64,000 nt of DNA from Sphingomonas sp. OK281 (GTDB lineage Bacteria; Pseudomonadota; Alphaproteobacteria; Sphingomonadales; Sphingomonadaceae), in NCBI RefSeq assembly GCF_900115295.1, contig NZ_FOVZ01000002.1, positions 806,001 to 870,000 of the forward strand, read 5' to 3'. Position 1 is the stretch's first letter; each line of letters starts with the position of its first letter. Below the pieces are notes generated by a model. That model did no database searches, was not told the origin of the DNA, and saw only the letters and a list, made by a program, of their open reading frames with translations. Shown piece by piece: positions 43,887-52,328 of the stretch. Both the position numbers and the translations under genes were made by a program.

Positions 43887-44975
43887 ATGTCCAAGCCGAT
43901 GCTCCTGACCGACTTCGTCCGGCTTCCCCCCAACGTCCGAGGCGACGTGGTCGCGGGGCTTTCCGCGGCGATCGATACCGTCGCGGAGCGGGGGCCGCAG
44001 AGCCACCGCTTTCTTCGCTTCGGCTGGTACGCCGCCGCGCTCGCGGCGTATGGCGGACAAGCCCGAACGCTGGTCGTGACCCAAGACGACGCGCCGGTCC
44101 TGACGCTGCCGTTCGTCCCGATCGGTCCTCGCCTTCTCCGGATCGCCGCTGTTCCTGGTTGCTACTGGCCGTTCCGCAGCTTCGGCCTCGCACTCGAAGC
44201 GGGCGACGCGGCGCTGAAGACCGCGCTGGCGACGCTCGCCAGTCACGTCACCGGCCTGAGGATAGGTCCGGTGTACGACACCGATCCCGCCGCTACCGCG
44301 TTGATCGCCGCCGCCCGCGCGCAAGGCTGGACCGCGATCGATCGTGCGATCGGCGACAGCTGGTCGCTCGACCTGCCACTGTCCAGAGAAGGCCAGCCCT
44401 GGCCGCGCAATTCGACGCTGCGGAAGAACCGTTTCCACGAGAAGCATCTTGCCGAGCATGGCGAACCAGGCTGGCACTTCCTGGCAGGCGCGGACTGGCC
44501 CGCCGCCTTTGCCGGTCTCGGCGCGGTTGAGCAGACCAGCTGGATCGCGCACGCCACCGACCGCACCGGCATGAAGTTCACCGACGACGGCCATCTCGCC
44601 TTCTGGCAGGCCGCTGTCGCCGACCCGGCACTGGCCGGAATGTTCCGTGCCGCGCTGCTGACCGTCGATGGCGCGCCTGCTGCCTTTTCGTTCGATATCG
44701 ACACCGGCGAACTGCTGTACGCGATCGCCAACAGCTACGACCCGCGCTTTGGCAGACATTCGCCGGGCAAACTTCTTTACTGGCGCAACCTGGTTGCGGC
44801 GCAGGGCCGCGGTATTCGTCGGGTTGACTGGGGTGCCGGCGACAGCGGCTACAAGCAGGTCATCGGCGCGACGGCAGACGCACCGATCCGCGACTGGCTG
44901 TTGTTCCGTCCCGGCCTGCCGGCGCTTGCGGGTCGCCTGCTCGGCTGGCTCTGGCGTCGCAGCGCTACATCCTGA
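43887..44975 (+). CDS. GNAT/FemAB-like acyltransferase
   Basis: A 362-residue cytoplasmic protein with the double-GNAT look of the CelD/BcsL-FemAB group. The N-terminal half has FLRFGWYAAALAAYGGQART and VLTLPFVPIG; the C-terminal half has STLRKNRFHEKHLAEHG, TDRTGMKFTDDGHLAFWQA, and the acyl-CoA-fold end FDIDTGELLYAIANSYDPRF...SPGKLLYWRNLVAAQGRGI...DWGAGDSGYKQVIG. Relatives act in exopolysaccharide or cell-envelope acylation. No polysaccharide genes are adjacent, so the substrate is unknown. It is convergent with the lipocalin gene; the two coding regions overlap by 11 bp at their ends. Confidence 0.82.
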   Translation: MSKPMLLTDFVRLPPNVRGDVVAGLSAAIDTVAERGPQSHRFLRFGWYAAALAAYGGQARTLVVTQDDAPVLTLPFVPIGPRLLRIAAVPGCYWPFRSFGLALEAGDAALKTALATLASHVTGLRIGPVYDTDPAATALIAAARAQGWTAIDRAIGDSWSLDLPLSREGQPWPRNSTLRKNRFHEKHLAEHGEPGWHFLAGADWPAAFAGLGAVEQTSWIAHATDRTGMKFTDDGHLAFWQAAVADPALAGMFRAALLTVDGAPAAFSFDIDTGELLYAIANSYDPRFGRHSPGKLLYWRNLVAAQGRGIRRVDWGAGDSGYKQVIGATADAPIRDWLLFRPGLPALAGRLLGWLWRRSATS

Positions 44976-46044
44976 GCGCGCGGTCGTAGCCGGTGAGTTC
45001 GAGATATCCACGCCCACCCCGCGTCCGTACCGCTCCCTCCCAATAGACGGGCATTCCGCTGCGCCGGGTATCGAGTTCCTGCGCGGCGAACATCGGCACC
45101 AGCCGCCAACGCTGGACGCGGCCCTCCGCCCGAACGCTCAACTCCTGCGACACCGGATATACCGCGCCGGTCGCCTTGCTCCGCCACGTCGCCAGCGTGC
45201 GGAAGGCGACGTCGCCCGGCGCGAACACCGTGATGCTGCCATCGGGACGCCGCAGCGACCCGCCCGCCCATACCGTGCCACCGCCCTTGCGCCGGATCCG
45301 GAACGCCATCAGCGCCGAACCATCGTCGAAGTTCAGCCCGGTCCAGTCCCAGCCCTGTGCGGCGGGCGCCAGATAGTCGGACGACCATTCGCGATCGAGC
45401 CACGCCTCGCCGGTCACCGGGACAGTCTTGCCCGAGCGCGTCACCTGTCCCGTCACGCGCAGATGCGGCACCGAGTAGTAATAGCTGGCCTCGGCGGGAC
45501 GAGGCCCCTTGCGACTATAGCCACCGCGTCCTTGGGGAAGCGACGGCTGCGTCGGCTGGAACGACAGGTCGAGCCCGAAATCCTGTGCCGTCACGCGCGT
45601 CGCCCAGCGGCCGTCGCCCGCGCGCCGTAACCGCCAGTCGCGGATCGACACGTTCGCGTCGCCCGTCTGGGCCTCGGCCAGTCCGAAGCCGGCGCGCGCG
45701 GCCCGCTCGCTATGCGACAGTTTCCCGGTAGCGGGATCGGACAACGCCGCATGTGCGAACAGCACCTGCCTGGCGGCGAACCGGCTCGGGTTGCGCGGAT
45801 CGACCGGCGGGCGGGTGCGAAAGAACGTCACCTGGAAGCCGAGATCCTTGCCATCCGCGGTGCGCAACCACCCGGTGAAATACCACCACTCGGTGCGAAA
45901 CGCCGGATGTGCACCGTGATCGGCGGGGAAGCGCAGCGTGATGCCAGGCGCGACCGCAGGATACGTGACGGTCGGGGTAGCGGCAGGTGCGATCGCCGCA
46001 AGCGCTGCGATGATCCAGCCGAGGGGGATCCAGGAACGTGCCAT
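44965..46044 (-). CDS. AttH/CrtC-like exported lipocalin-domain protein
   Basis: A 359-residue protein with an N-terminal hydrophobic export signal (WIPLGWIIAALAAIAPAA). FRTEWWYFTGWL holds the EWWY motif of the AttH / carotenoid 1,2-hydratase (CrtC) lipocalin pair; further family marks are LFAHAALSD, HLRVTGQV, and GEAWLDREWSSDYLAPAAQGWDWTGL. In Att-type operons this protein is the secreted partner of an ABC exporter. Here it follows the permease with a TGATG overlap. A carotenoid role is unlikely, as no crt genes are near. The ligand is unknown, perhaps a lipid. Confidence 0.88.
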   Translation of the reverse strand: MARSWIPLGWIIAALAAIAPAATPTVTYPAVAPGITLRFPADHGAHPAFRTEWWYFTGWLRTADGKDLGFQVTFFRTRPPVDPRNPSRFAARQVLFAHAALSDPATGKLSHSERAARAGFGLAEAQTGDANVSIRDWRLRRAGDGRWATRVTAQDFGLDLSFQPTQPSLPQGRGGYSRKGPRPAEASYYYSVPHLRVTGQVTRSGKTVPVTGEAWLDREWSSDYLAPAAQGWDWTGLNFDDGSALMAFRIRRKGGGTVWAGGSLRRPDGSITVFAPGDVAFRTLATWRSKATGAVYPVSQELSVRAEGRVQRWRLVPMFAAQELDTRRSGMPVYWEGAVRTRGGRGYLELTGYDRALRM

Positions 46045-48602
46045 CACCAATCCTCCCGCACCGATTGCACCGCGCTCTTCGCGGTAGCGCGCCGCCCGGC
46101 GAGGACCGCGGTCGCCGCCGCGGCGCCGGTCAACGCCGCCGCCACGCCGAGCAAAGTCCCGATCGGCACCCGCGTGGTCATCGTCCAGTTGAACGACTGC
46201 GGGTTGATCACGTGGATCAGCACCTGCGACAGCAGCAACCCGAGCCCGATCCCGGCGAGTGCCCCGGTCAGCCCGACGATCGCCCCTTCGGTTGCCAGCA
46301 TCGTCGTCAACTGCCGCCGCGTCAGCCCAAGATGCCGCAACATTCCGAACTCGCGTTCGCGCGCGATCGTCTGTGCGGACATCGTCGCCGCGACTCCGGC
46401 AAGCCCGACGAGGATTGCGACCGCCTCCAGCAGGTACGTCACCGCGAAACTGCGATCGAAGATCGTCAGCGCAAGCCGTCGGAGCGTCGCCGGCTGGCTC
46501 ACTTCGACCTGATCGCGTAGTGCCGGTGGCAGCTTTGCGGTCATCGTGCGTGCGATCTGCGCGGCATCCCGGCCGGGCGCGATCATCGCCGAAATCTCGT
46601 CGCGCGTGTCGTCGCCGGTAAGCCGCTGGTAATCGCCTTCGTCGATCAGCACTGCCCCGGCCTGTCGTCCGTAATCGCGCCACACGCCCGCGACCATGAA
46701 CGGCGTACGTCCGGCGATCGGCAGCGTGATGTGGTCGCCGGGGTTCCAGCCGTATAGCCGTTGCGCCGGTTCGGAGACCCATATCGGCAGCGTCAGCGAA
46801 GTCGGCGTGTTCGCGGCGGGAGGCGGCGCGGTCTCGATCAGCACAAGCAACGGATCGCGGCCGCCCCGTTCAGGCCGTGCGATCAGGCTCACCGGTGGGC
46901 GATCGGGGGCGATCGTCAGCGGGATCTGGCGGCTGAAGGCAAGCCGCTCGATCCCCGGCGTGGTCGCCAGTCGCGTCCGCGTGGCGGGGTCGAACGTCGC
47001 GCCCGCGGTCGTGCGGAGATACAGGTCGGCGCCGAGCACCTGGTTCAACCACTCGTCGACCGCGCCACGGAAGCTGGTCACCATCGTCGCCATCGCGATC
47101 ATCAGCGCGGTGGACGCGACGATCCCGCACAGCGCGGTGGCGGCCTCGCCGGGCGCACCATGAAGATGGCGGATCGCCAGCAGCTTCGGCACGCTGCCTC
47201 CCGTCCGTCTCGCGAGCGGAGTGAGCAGCGTTCGCGCGAACCACGGTACGCCCGCAACCCCGCCCGCAAGCATCAGCGCCATGCCGGCAAAGCCGAACAG
47301 CGGCAGGCCACCCACCGCGGGCAGCAACGCCGCCGCGCCGCCCGCCGCAAGCAACGCGACCGCAGGCCACCATGCCACGCGTCGTCGCGGATCGAGCACG
47401 TCGCCCGCATTCTTCAGCGCGGCGGCCGGCGCCGCGCGTGCTGCCACGCGTGCGGGCAGTGCGCTCCCCAGGATCGACGCCAGCAGGCCGAGCGAGAAGA
47501 AGCCGAATGCCGCAACGGGCTGGATCACGACATGCGTCGTGGCGCCGCCAAAATACCCGGCGCCCAGATCGCCGCCGAACCAATGCAGCGCGCTCCAGGC
47601 GAGCGCATAGCCGATGATCAGGCCCGCGGACGCGCCGACGAGCCCGATTGCGAGACCCTCGACGACCACCGCCGCAACGATGCCGCCCCGGGGCATGCCC
47701 AGCGTCCGAAGCAAGGCGAAGGCGCGCTGCCGGCGGACCACCGATAGCGATTGCGCCGAATAGACGAGAAAGCCGCCGGTCAGCAGCGCGACCAGCGCCA
47801 GCATGTCGAGGTTGACCCGGTAGGCGCGCGAGAGCGAGTCGCCTTGTGCGTTCTGCGTCTCGGCGGTCGACAGGATCGCGTCAGCCGGGAGGATTGGCCG
47901 CAACGCCGTCTCCGCCGCAGGCCGGTCCGACAGCGCCAGGTCGAGCCGATCGATCCGGCCGAGCCGACCGAAACGCCACTGCGCCGCTGCGATGTCCATC
48001 ACGCCGACCGCGACGGCGGCATCGGTTGCCGGCAGGCTGCCGGCGACTCGGAGCGACACCGATCGCCCATTGGCGACGACGGTCACCCGGCTGCCGATCG
48101 TCGCGCCGACCTGGGTGAGCGCGGCGCGCGACAGGAACAGCGTGTCTTCGTCGAACACCGCGTCGTTGCCGGTGTCGGCGCCTTGCGGTCGCGCTCCGAT
48201 CAGCGAGGGCGTGACCACGGCGGCGCGCACGACGTCGACACCGAGCAGCGTCAGGCGCTTCGTGCCGATCCGTGCGTCGAGGCGGAGGACGGGGCTGATG
48301 TCGGCGACACCGTCTGCGTGTGCGACCCGCGGGTAGAGGCGTTCGTCAAAGCCAAGCGGGCTGGTCGCGCGCACCGACAGTTCGGCCGCGCCGCTGACGC
48401 CGCGCATCGCCCCATCGAAAGACGCGAGCGCGGATCCGTTGACGAGATGAACCGCGAACCCGAGCGCGACGCCGACCGCGATCGCCACCGCGGTCATGAC
48501 GAAGCGGGCGGGGTGAAACCGCCATTCGCCGGCGATCAGCCAGCGTAGCGCGACCCGCGCCGACCAGAGCCGGGGCTCAGCAGGGTAAGTTTCAGCGGGC
48601 AC
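46044..48602 (-). CDS. ABC transporter permease, FtsX-like (two-unit)
   Basis: An 852-residue permease of the large FtsX-like type with about ten membrane helices: one near 38-55 (FVMTAVAIAVGVALGFAVHL), a cluster at about 265-435, and another at about 735-840, separated by two large periplasmic domains. This is the 'both halves in one chain' form used by LolCE/AttFG-like systems. It is encoded with an ATPase (11-bp overlap) and the AttH-like protein. Substrates of such systems are usually lipids or lipoproteins. The start is GTG 48600-48602 with TGGAG in front. Confidence 0.9.
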   Translation of the reverse strand: MPAETYPAEPRLWSARVALRWLIAGEWRFHPARFVMTAVAIAVGVALGFAVHLVNGSALASFDGAMRGVSGAAELSVRATSPLGFDERLYPRVAHADGVADISPVLRLDARIGTKRLTLLGVDVVRAAVVTPSLIGARPQGADTGNDAVFDEDTLFLSRAALTQVGATIGSRVTVVANGRSVSLRVAGSLPATDAAVAVGVMDIAAAQWRFGRLGRIDRLDLALSDRPAAETALRPILPADAILSTAETQNAQGDSLSRAYRVNLDMLALVALLTGGFLVYSAQSLSVVRRQRAFALLRTLGMPRGGIVAAVVVEGLAIGLVGASAGLIIGYALAWSALHWFGGDLGAGYFGGATTHVVIQPVAAFGFFSLGLLASILGSALPARVAARAAPAAALKNAGDVLDPRRRVAWWPAVALLAAGGAAALLPAVGGLPLFGFAGMALMLAGGVAGVPWFARTLLTPLARRTGGSVPKLLAIRHLHGAPGEAATALCGIVASTALMIAMATMVTSFRGAVDEWLNQVLGADLYLRTTAGATFDPATRTRLATTPGIERLAFSRQIPLTIAPDRPPVSLIARPERGGRDPLLVLIETAPPPAANTPTSLTLPIWVSEPAQRLYGWNPGDHITLPIAGRTPFMVAGVWRDYGRQAGAVLIDEGDYQRLTGDDTRDEISAMIAPGRDAAQIARTMTAKLPPALRDQVEVSQPATLRRLALTIFDRSFAVTYLLEAVAILVGLAGVAATMSAQTIAREREFGMLRHLGLTRRQLTTMLATEGAIVGLTGALAGIGLGLLLSQVLIHVINPQSFNWTMTTRVPIGTLLGVAAALTGAAAATAVLAGRRATAKSAVQSVREDW

Positions 48603-49278
48603 GGCGCTCCACCAGTCCGTCGCGTCCCAGTGTCAGCACCCGGTCGGCGATCGCCGCGCTGGCATCCGAATGCGTCACCATCACGCCTGCCGCCTTGTTG
48701 TCGCGTACGGCGTCGGCGAACAGCGACAACACGCGCGCCGCGGTTTCGGGATCGAGATTGCCGGTCGGCTCGTCCGCCAGGATCAGTGCGGGACGGTGGA
48801 CGAGCGCGCGGGCGATCGCGACGCGCTGCAACTCACCCCCCGACAGGTCGCGGGCATAGCCTTCGCCGCGTCCACCGAGCCCGACGGCGTCGAGCATCGC
48901 GTCGGCGCGGGCGATCGCCGCGGCGGCGTCGGGCGACACCAGCGTCAGCGGCAACGCGACATTTTGCTGCAGTGTCAGATAGGGCAGAATGTGGAAGGCC
49001 TGGAACACGAAGCCGATCCGTTCGCGCCGCAGCCGGGTTCGCGCGGTCTCGTCGAGCGTCGCCAGTACCGTTCCGTCGATCGCGACGCTTCCCGAGTCCG
49101 CGTCGTCGAGCCCGGCGAGAATGTTGAGCAACGTCGATTTGCCGACTCCCGACTCACCGATGATCGCGACAAGTTCGCCTGCGCGGACGTCGAGTTCGAG
49201 CCGTTGGAACAGCAGTCGCGGCCCGGGCACCGACTTGCCGAGCCCGTGCACCGCGAGAAGGGTTCGATCATCACGCAT
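48592..49278 (-). CDS. ABC transporter ATP-binding protein (LolD/AttE-like)
   Basis: A 228-residue ATPase that powers the adjacent permease. Walker A GESGVGKST (41-49), signature LSGGELQRVAIARAL, Walker B ALILADEPTGNLD and the switch His in MVTHSD are intact. The length and motif pattern match the LolD/MacB-like class, whose partner permeases are FtsX-like. It is the first gene of the three-gene operon ATPase-permease-lipocalin. Confidence 0.94.
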   Translation of the reverse strand: MRDDRTLLAVHGLGKSVPGPRLLFQRLELDVRAGELVAIIGESGVGKSTLLNILAGLDDADSGSVAIDGTVLATLDETARTRLRRERIGFVFQAFHILPYLTLQQNVALPLTLVSPDAAAAIARADAMLDAVGLGGRGEGYARDLSGGELQRVAIARALVHRPALILADEPTGNLDPETAARVLSLFADAVRDNKAAGVMVTHSDASAAIADRVLTLGRDGLVERRAR

Positions 49279-49512
49279 CTACGATACCCCGCGGTCGTGC
49301 CCATGCCGAAAGCCGTTCGTTTCCCAGCTCGACCGGCAGCAGGCATGTGTGGCGCGAAGGCGGCAATATCAATGCGATATGCCAGACCTGTCATACTCGG
49401 AGGCGCATTACCGCGTCACTCGTTGCAAACGATTGCCTGCTGCGCTGCAACAAGGGAGAAACTTCGTTAATGTCTGCATGGCAGGGCATAAAAAACTGTC
49501 GAAGCGAACGCC

Positions 49513-51939
49513 TTGCCTATTCTCTTCAATCTCCATTTCCAGCACTCGGGCTTCCTGATCGCGGTCGCCATCGGAATCTGCCTGACAGCGGGGTGGTCGG
49601 TTGCGTTGCTTGCGGTCGATCTGGGGGATGCTTTCGAGGGAGAGCGGACCGGATGGCGGGGGTGCGCGCTGGCGCTCGCTGCCGGACTGGGCGTCTGGAC
49701 GACGCATTTCATTGCCATCCTCGCATATCGCCCGGATCTTCTGCTTCGCTACGATGCATGGATGACCGTCCTTTCCGCGATCGTCGGCGTCGTCGCGGTT
49801 GGCCTGCCGATGGTGGCGGTCACCCGGGCGCGAACGCGGCGGGCACGCTGCATCGCCGCCGCCGCGGCAGGTGCGGGGATCTGGTGCATGCACGCTGTTG
49901 GCATCACTGGAATGCTCGACTGCGCGCATTTCTTTTCCTGGCCCACCAACATTGCCGGGATAGTCCTTGGCACGGTGGTGATGGTGTCATGGCAGCGCAA
50001 CGAGCGGTGGTCGCGGTCGCGTCCTGCCGGGGCGCTGCTCTTCGCCATGGCGGTATGCGCGACGCATTTCGTGTCACTGGCGGGTGATGTGGTCGTCGCG
50101 AGCATCGACGAGGGGCGAACGGGGATCATGTCGCAGGGATTATTCGCCGCCTGCATTGCGCTGGCCGTATCCGCGACCTGTCTCGGCAGCCTGCTGACGT
50201 TCACGCGCGTGAAGGCCGCGCGCGAGCACGAAGCGAGAGCACTGCGCGCCGTGCTGGAAAGCATGACCGACGGGCTGGTTTTCATCGACAATGGCGGACG
50301 TCTTCGCCACTTCAACATGCGGTTTCTCGATCTGTTCGATACCCCGGCCGAGGCGATCGAGTCCGGTCTGACGATCGACGACTTCCTCGATGCGATCGCC
50401 CGATATCGTGCCTGGACCGCAGAGAAGCGCGCAGTCGTCGGTGGAGCGATGAAGCAGTGGATCGATGCCGATACGGGCTTTGATCGCGAATGCGAGATGG
50501 AGGACGGGCGGACCTATCACATGCAGTGTCGGCCGGTGGTAGGGCAAGGCATCGTCCTGACTTTCACCGATATCAGCGCGGAGCGGACTGCGCTCAGCAA
50601 TTTGAAGCATCTTGCCTATCACGATTCGCTGACAGGGCTCGGTAACCGTCGCGCGTTGCGCGAGCAGAAAGAGGTACGGATCGAACTGGGCTTTCCGTTC
50701 TCGCTGTTGTTGATCGATCTCGACGAGTTCAAGCGGATCAACGACGCGTTCGGGCACGGCGTCGGCGACAAGCTGCTCGTGCACATTGCGACCGAACTCA
50801 CCGCGCTGTTGCCGGCCGGGAGCGTGATCGCGCGGATGGGCGGGGACGAGATCGCGCTTCTGTCCTGTGAGATCGGCGATGCGGCGACCGCGCTGGCGGA
50901 CGCGATCGTCGTGCGGTTGAGCGCACCCGTAGTCATCGAGGGACGCCGGCTGCTCCCGAGCTGCAGCATCGGCATCGCGGGATTCGCCGGCGATCTATCG
51001 CCCGAGGATCTGATGAAGCGCGCGGACATGGCGTTGTACGAGGCGAAGCGGCTCGGGCGACGGCGGGCGCAACCCTATGTCCCGGGACTGGCCGAGCGCC
51101 TCGCGGAACGCCAGCAGATCGTCGACGACCTGCATGAAGCCGTCCATACCGCTGATTTCGTGCTCGCGTTCCAGCCGGTGGTGCAGCTCTCCTCCGGTAT
51201 CACCACGGGGTATGAGGCGCTCATCCGGTGGAACCATCCGACAAAGGGGTGGATACCGCCGGCTATTTTCATCCCGATCGCGGAGGATTGCGGGCTGATC
51301 GAGGAGATCGGCCGGTGGGTGATCATGGACGCCTGCCGACAGCTGTCCGGCTGGTCGTCGCACCTGAACGTCGCGATCAATGTGTCCGCGGCGCAGCTCA
51401 AGTCGAACGCGCTGGAGCATCATCTGACCCAGGCGATCTTCGTCCACGGTGTCGCGGCCGAGCGGATCGAAATCGAGATCACCGAGACGGCGCTGATCGA
51501 CGATGCGGACCGGACGGCGGCGACCATAGACCGAATCCGCAGGATCGGCGTGAAGGTGGCGCTCGACGATTTCGGCACCGGCCAGTCGTCACTATCGCAT
51601 CTGCGCGATTTCCAGTTCGACCGGATCAAGATCGATCGGAGCTTCGTGGTGCGGGCAGGATACGATCCGCGGTCGATGGCGGTGCTGCGTGGCATCGTCG
51701 GCGTCGGCAAGGAACTCGGCGTGCTGACCCATGCCGAGGGCGTGGAAACCAGGGACCAGCTGGACCTGTTGCGGATGATCGGCTGCGATGCCGTGCAGGG
51801 CTATCTCGTCGGCCGACCCGTCGTCCCCGGCAACGACCAGATCGAGCATTTCGAGCGTGTCCTGCGAAACGCGGCGTCGCGCCGCGCACGTCGCGGCACA
51901 CGCGACGTCGAAGCAGGGCGCCGGCGATTTGCCGCGTGA
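49513..51939 (+). CDS. MHYT-GGDEF-EAL cyclic-di-GMP signalling protein
   Basis: An 808-residue membrane protein likely to make or degrade cyclic di-GMP. Residues about 8-240 form an MHYT sensor with repeated motifs (TTHFIAIL, CMHAVGITGM, ATHFVSLAG), thought to bind copper and sense O2, CO or NO. A PAS-like part (about 245-365, LRAVLESMTDGLVFIDNGGR) leads to a GGDEF domain with MGGDEI (conservative Ile for Phe) and an EAL domain with YEALIRW, LDDFGTGQSS, KIDRSF and AEGVET, which all look active. No RxxD inhibitory site is evident. The first usable start in frame is TTG 49513, as a stop precedes it at 49489; it places the MHYT domain right at the N-terminus, as in the family. Confidence 0.9.
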   Translation: MPILFNLHFQHSGFLIAVAIGICLTAGWSVALLAVDLGDAFEGERTGWRGCALALAAGLGVWTTHFIAILAYRPDLLLRYDAWMTVLSAIVGVVAVGLPMVAVTRARTRRARCIAAAAAGAGIWCMHAVGITGMLDCAHFFSWPTNIAGIVLGTVVMVSWQRNERWSRSRPAGALLFAMAVCATHFVSLAGDVVVASIDEGRTGIMSQGLFAACIALAVSATCLGSLLTFTRVKAAREHEARALRAVLESMTDGLVFIDNGGRLRHFNMRFLDLFDTPAEAIESGLTIDDFLDAIARYRAWTAEKRAVVGGAMKQWIDADTGFDRECEMEDGRTYHMQCRPVVGQGIVLTFTDISAERTALSNLKHLAYHDSLTGLGNRRALREQKEVRIELGFPFSLLLIDLDEFKRINDAFGHGVGDKLLVHIATELTALLPAGSVIARMGGDEIALLSCEIGDAATALADAIVVRLSAPVVIEGRRLLPSCSIGIAGFAGDLSPEDLMKRADMALYEAKRLGRRRAQPYVPGLAERLAERQQIVDDLHEAVHTADFVLAFQPVVQLSSGITTGYEALIRWNHPTKGWIPPAIFIPIAEDCGLIEEIGRWVIMDACRQLSGWSSHLNVAINVSAAQLKSNALEHHLTQAIFVHGVAAERIEIEITETALIDDADRTAATIDRIRRIGVKVALDDFGTGQSSLSHLRDFQFDRIKIDRSFVVRAGYDPRSMAVLRGIVGVGKELGVLTHAEGVETRDQLDLLRMIGCDAVQGYLVGRPVVPGNDQIEHFERVLRNAASRRARRGTRDVEAGRRRFAA

Positions 51940-51978
51940 TACGGACCCGTCGTCGTCCATACGACAACGGGGCAGGGA

Positions 51979-52275
51979 TCAGCCGATATCGACCGGATGC
52001 GTCACGATGATCGTCGGGCGAGCAGCGGCGAGGTCGCGTGCGGCGAGGCCGAATGCCTTGAAATGATCGGACGCCATGTGCTGCTGGACTGCAGCGTCAT
52101 CTGCATACAGTTCGTTGAATACGAAGCGGCGCTCGCCTTCGCCTTCCTGCCACAGCTCGTAGTGTAGTACGCCGGGCTCGGCGCGCGATGCCGCGACGCA
52201 GGTCTTCGCGGCGGCGACGAACGCCTCGTCCTGCCCGGGCTTGACGGTAACCAACGCAACTACCTTGACGGCCAT
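51979..52275 (-). CDS. Antibiotic biosynthesis monooxygenase-like (ABM) protein
   Basis: A 98-residue ferredoxin-like fold protein of the ABM family (MAVKVVALVTVKPGQDEAFV...TCVAASRAEPGVLHYELWQE...RFVFNELYADDAAVQQHMASDHF). Members include cofactor-free quinol monooxygenases (YgiN-like) and heme-degrading enzymes. The His in HMASDHFKAF is as in YgiN-type members; the specific substrate is unknown. ATG 52273-52275 has GAGGA upstream. It is downstream of smc in map order but separately placed on the same strand. Confidence 0.88.
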   Translation of the reverse strand: MAVKVVALVTVKPGQDEAFVAAAKTCVAASRAEPGVLHYELWQEGEGERRFVFNELYADDAAVQQHMASDHFKAFGLAARDLAAARPTIIVTHPVDIG

Positions 52276-52328
52276 GGTCTTTGATCCTCGAAAGATAAGG
52301 GAATATTCTGGCCAGCCTACCCCAAAGA

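Noticed and set aside
45000..46044. Carotenoid hydratase CrtC
   Set aside because: It shares the EWWY lipocalin signature with CrtC, but it is preceded by ABC transporter genes with overlapping starts and no carotenoid genes are near, so the AttH branch fits better.
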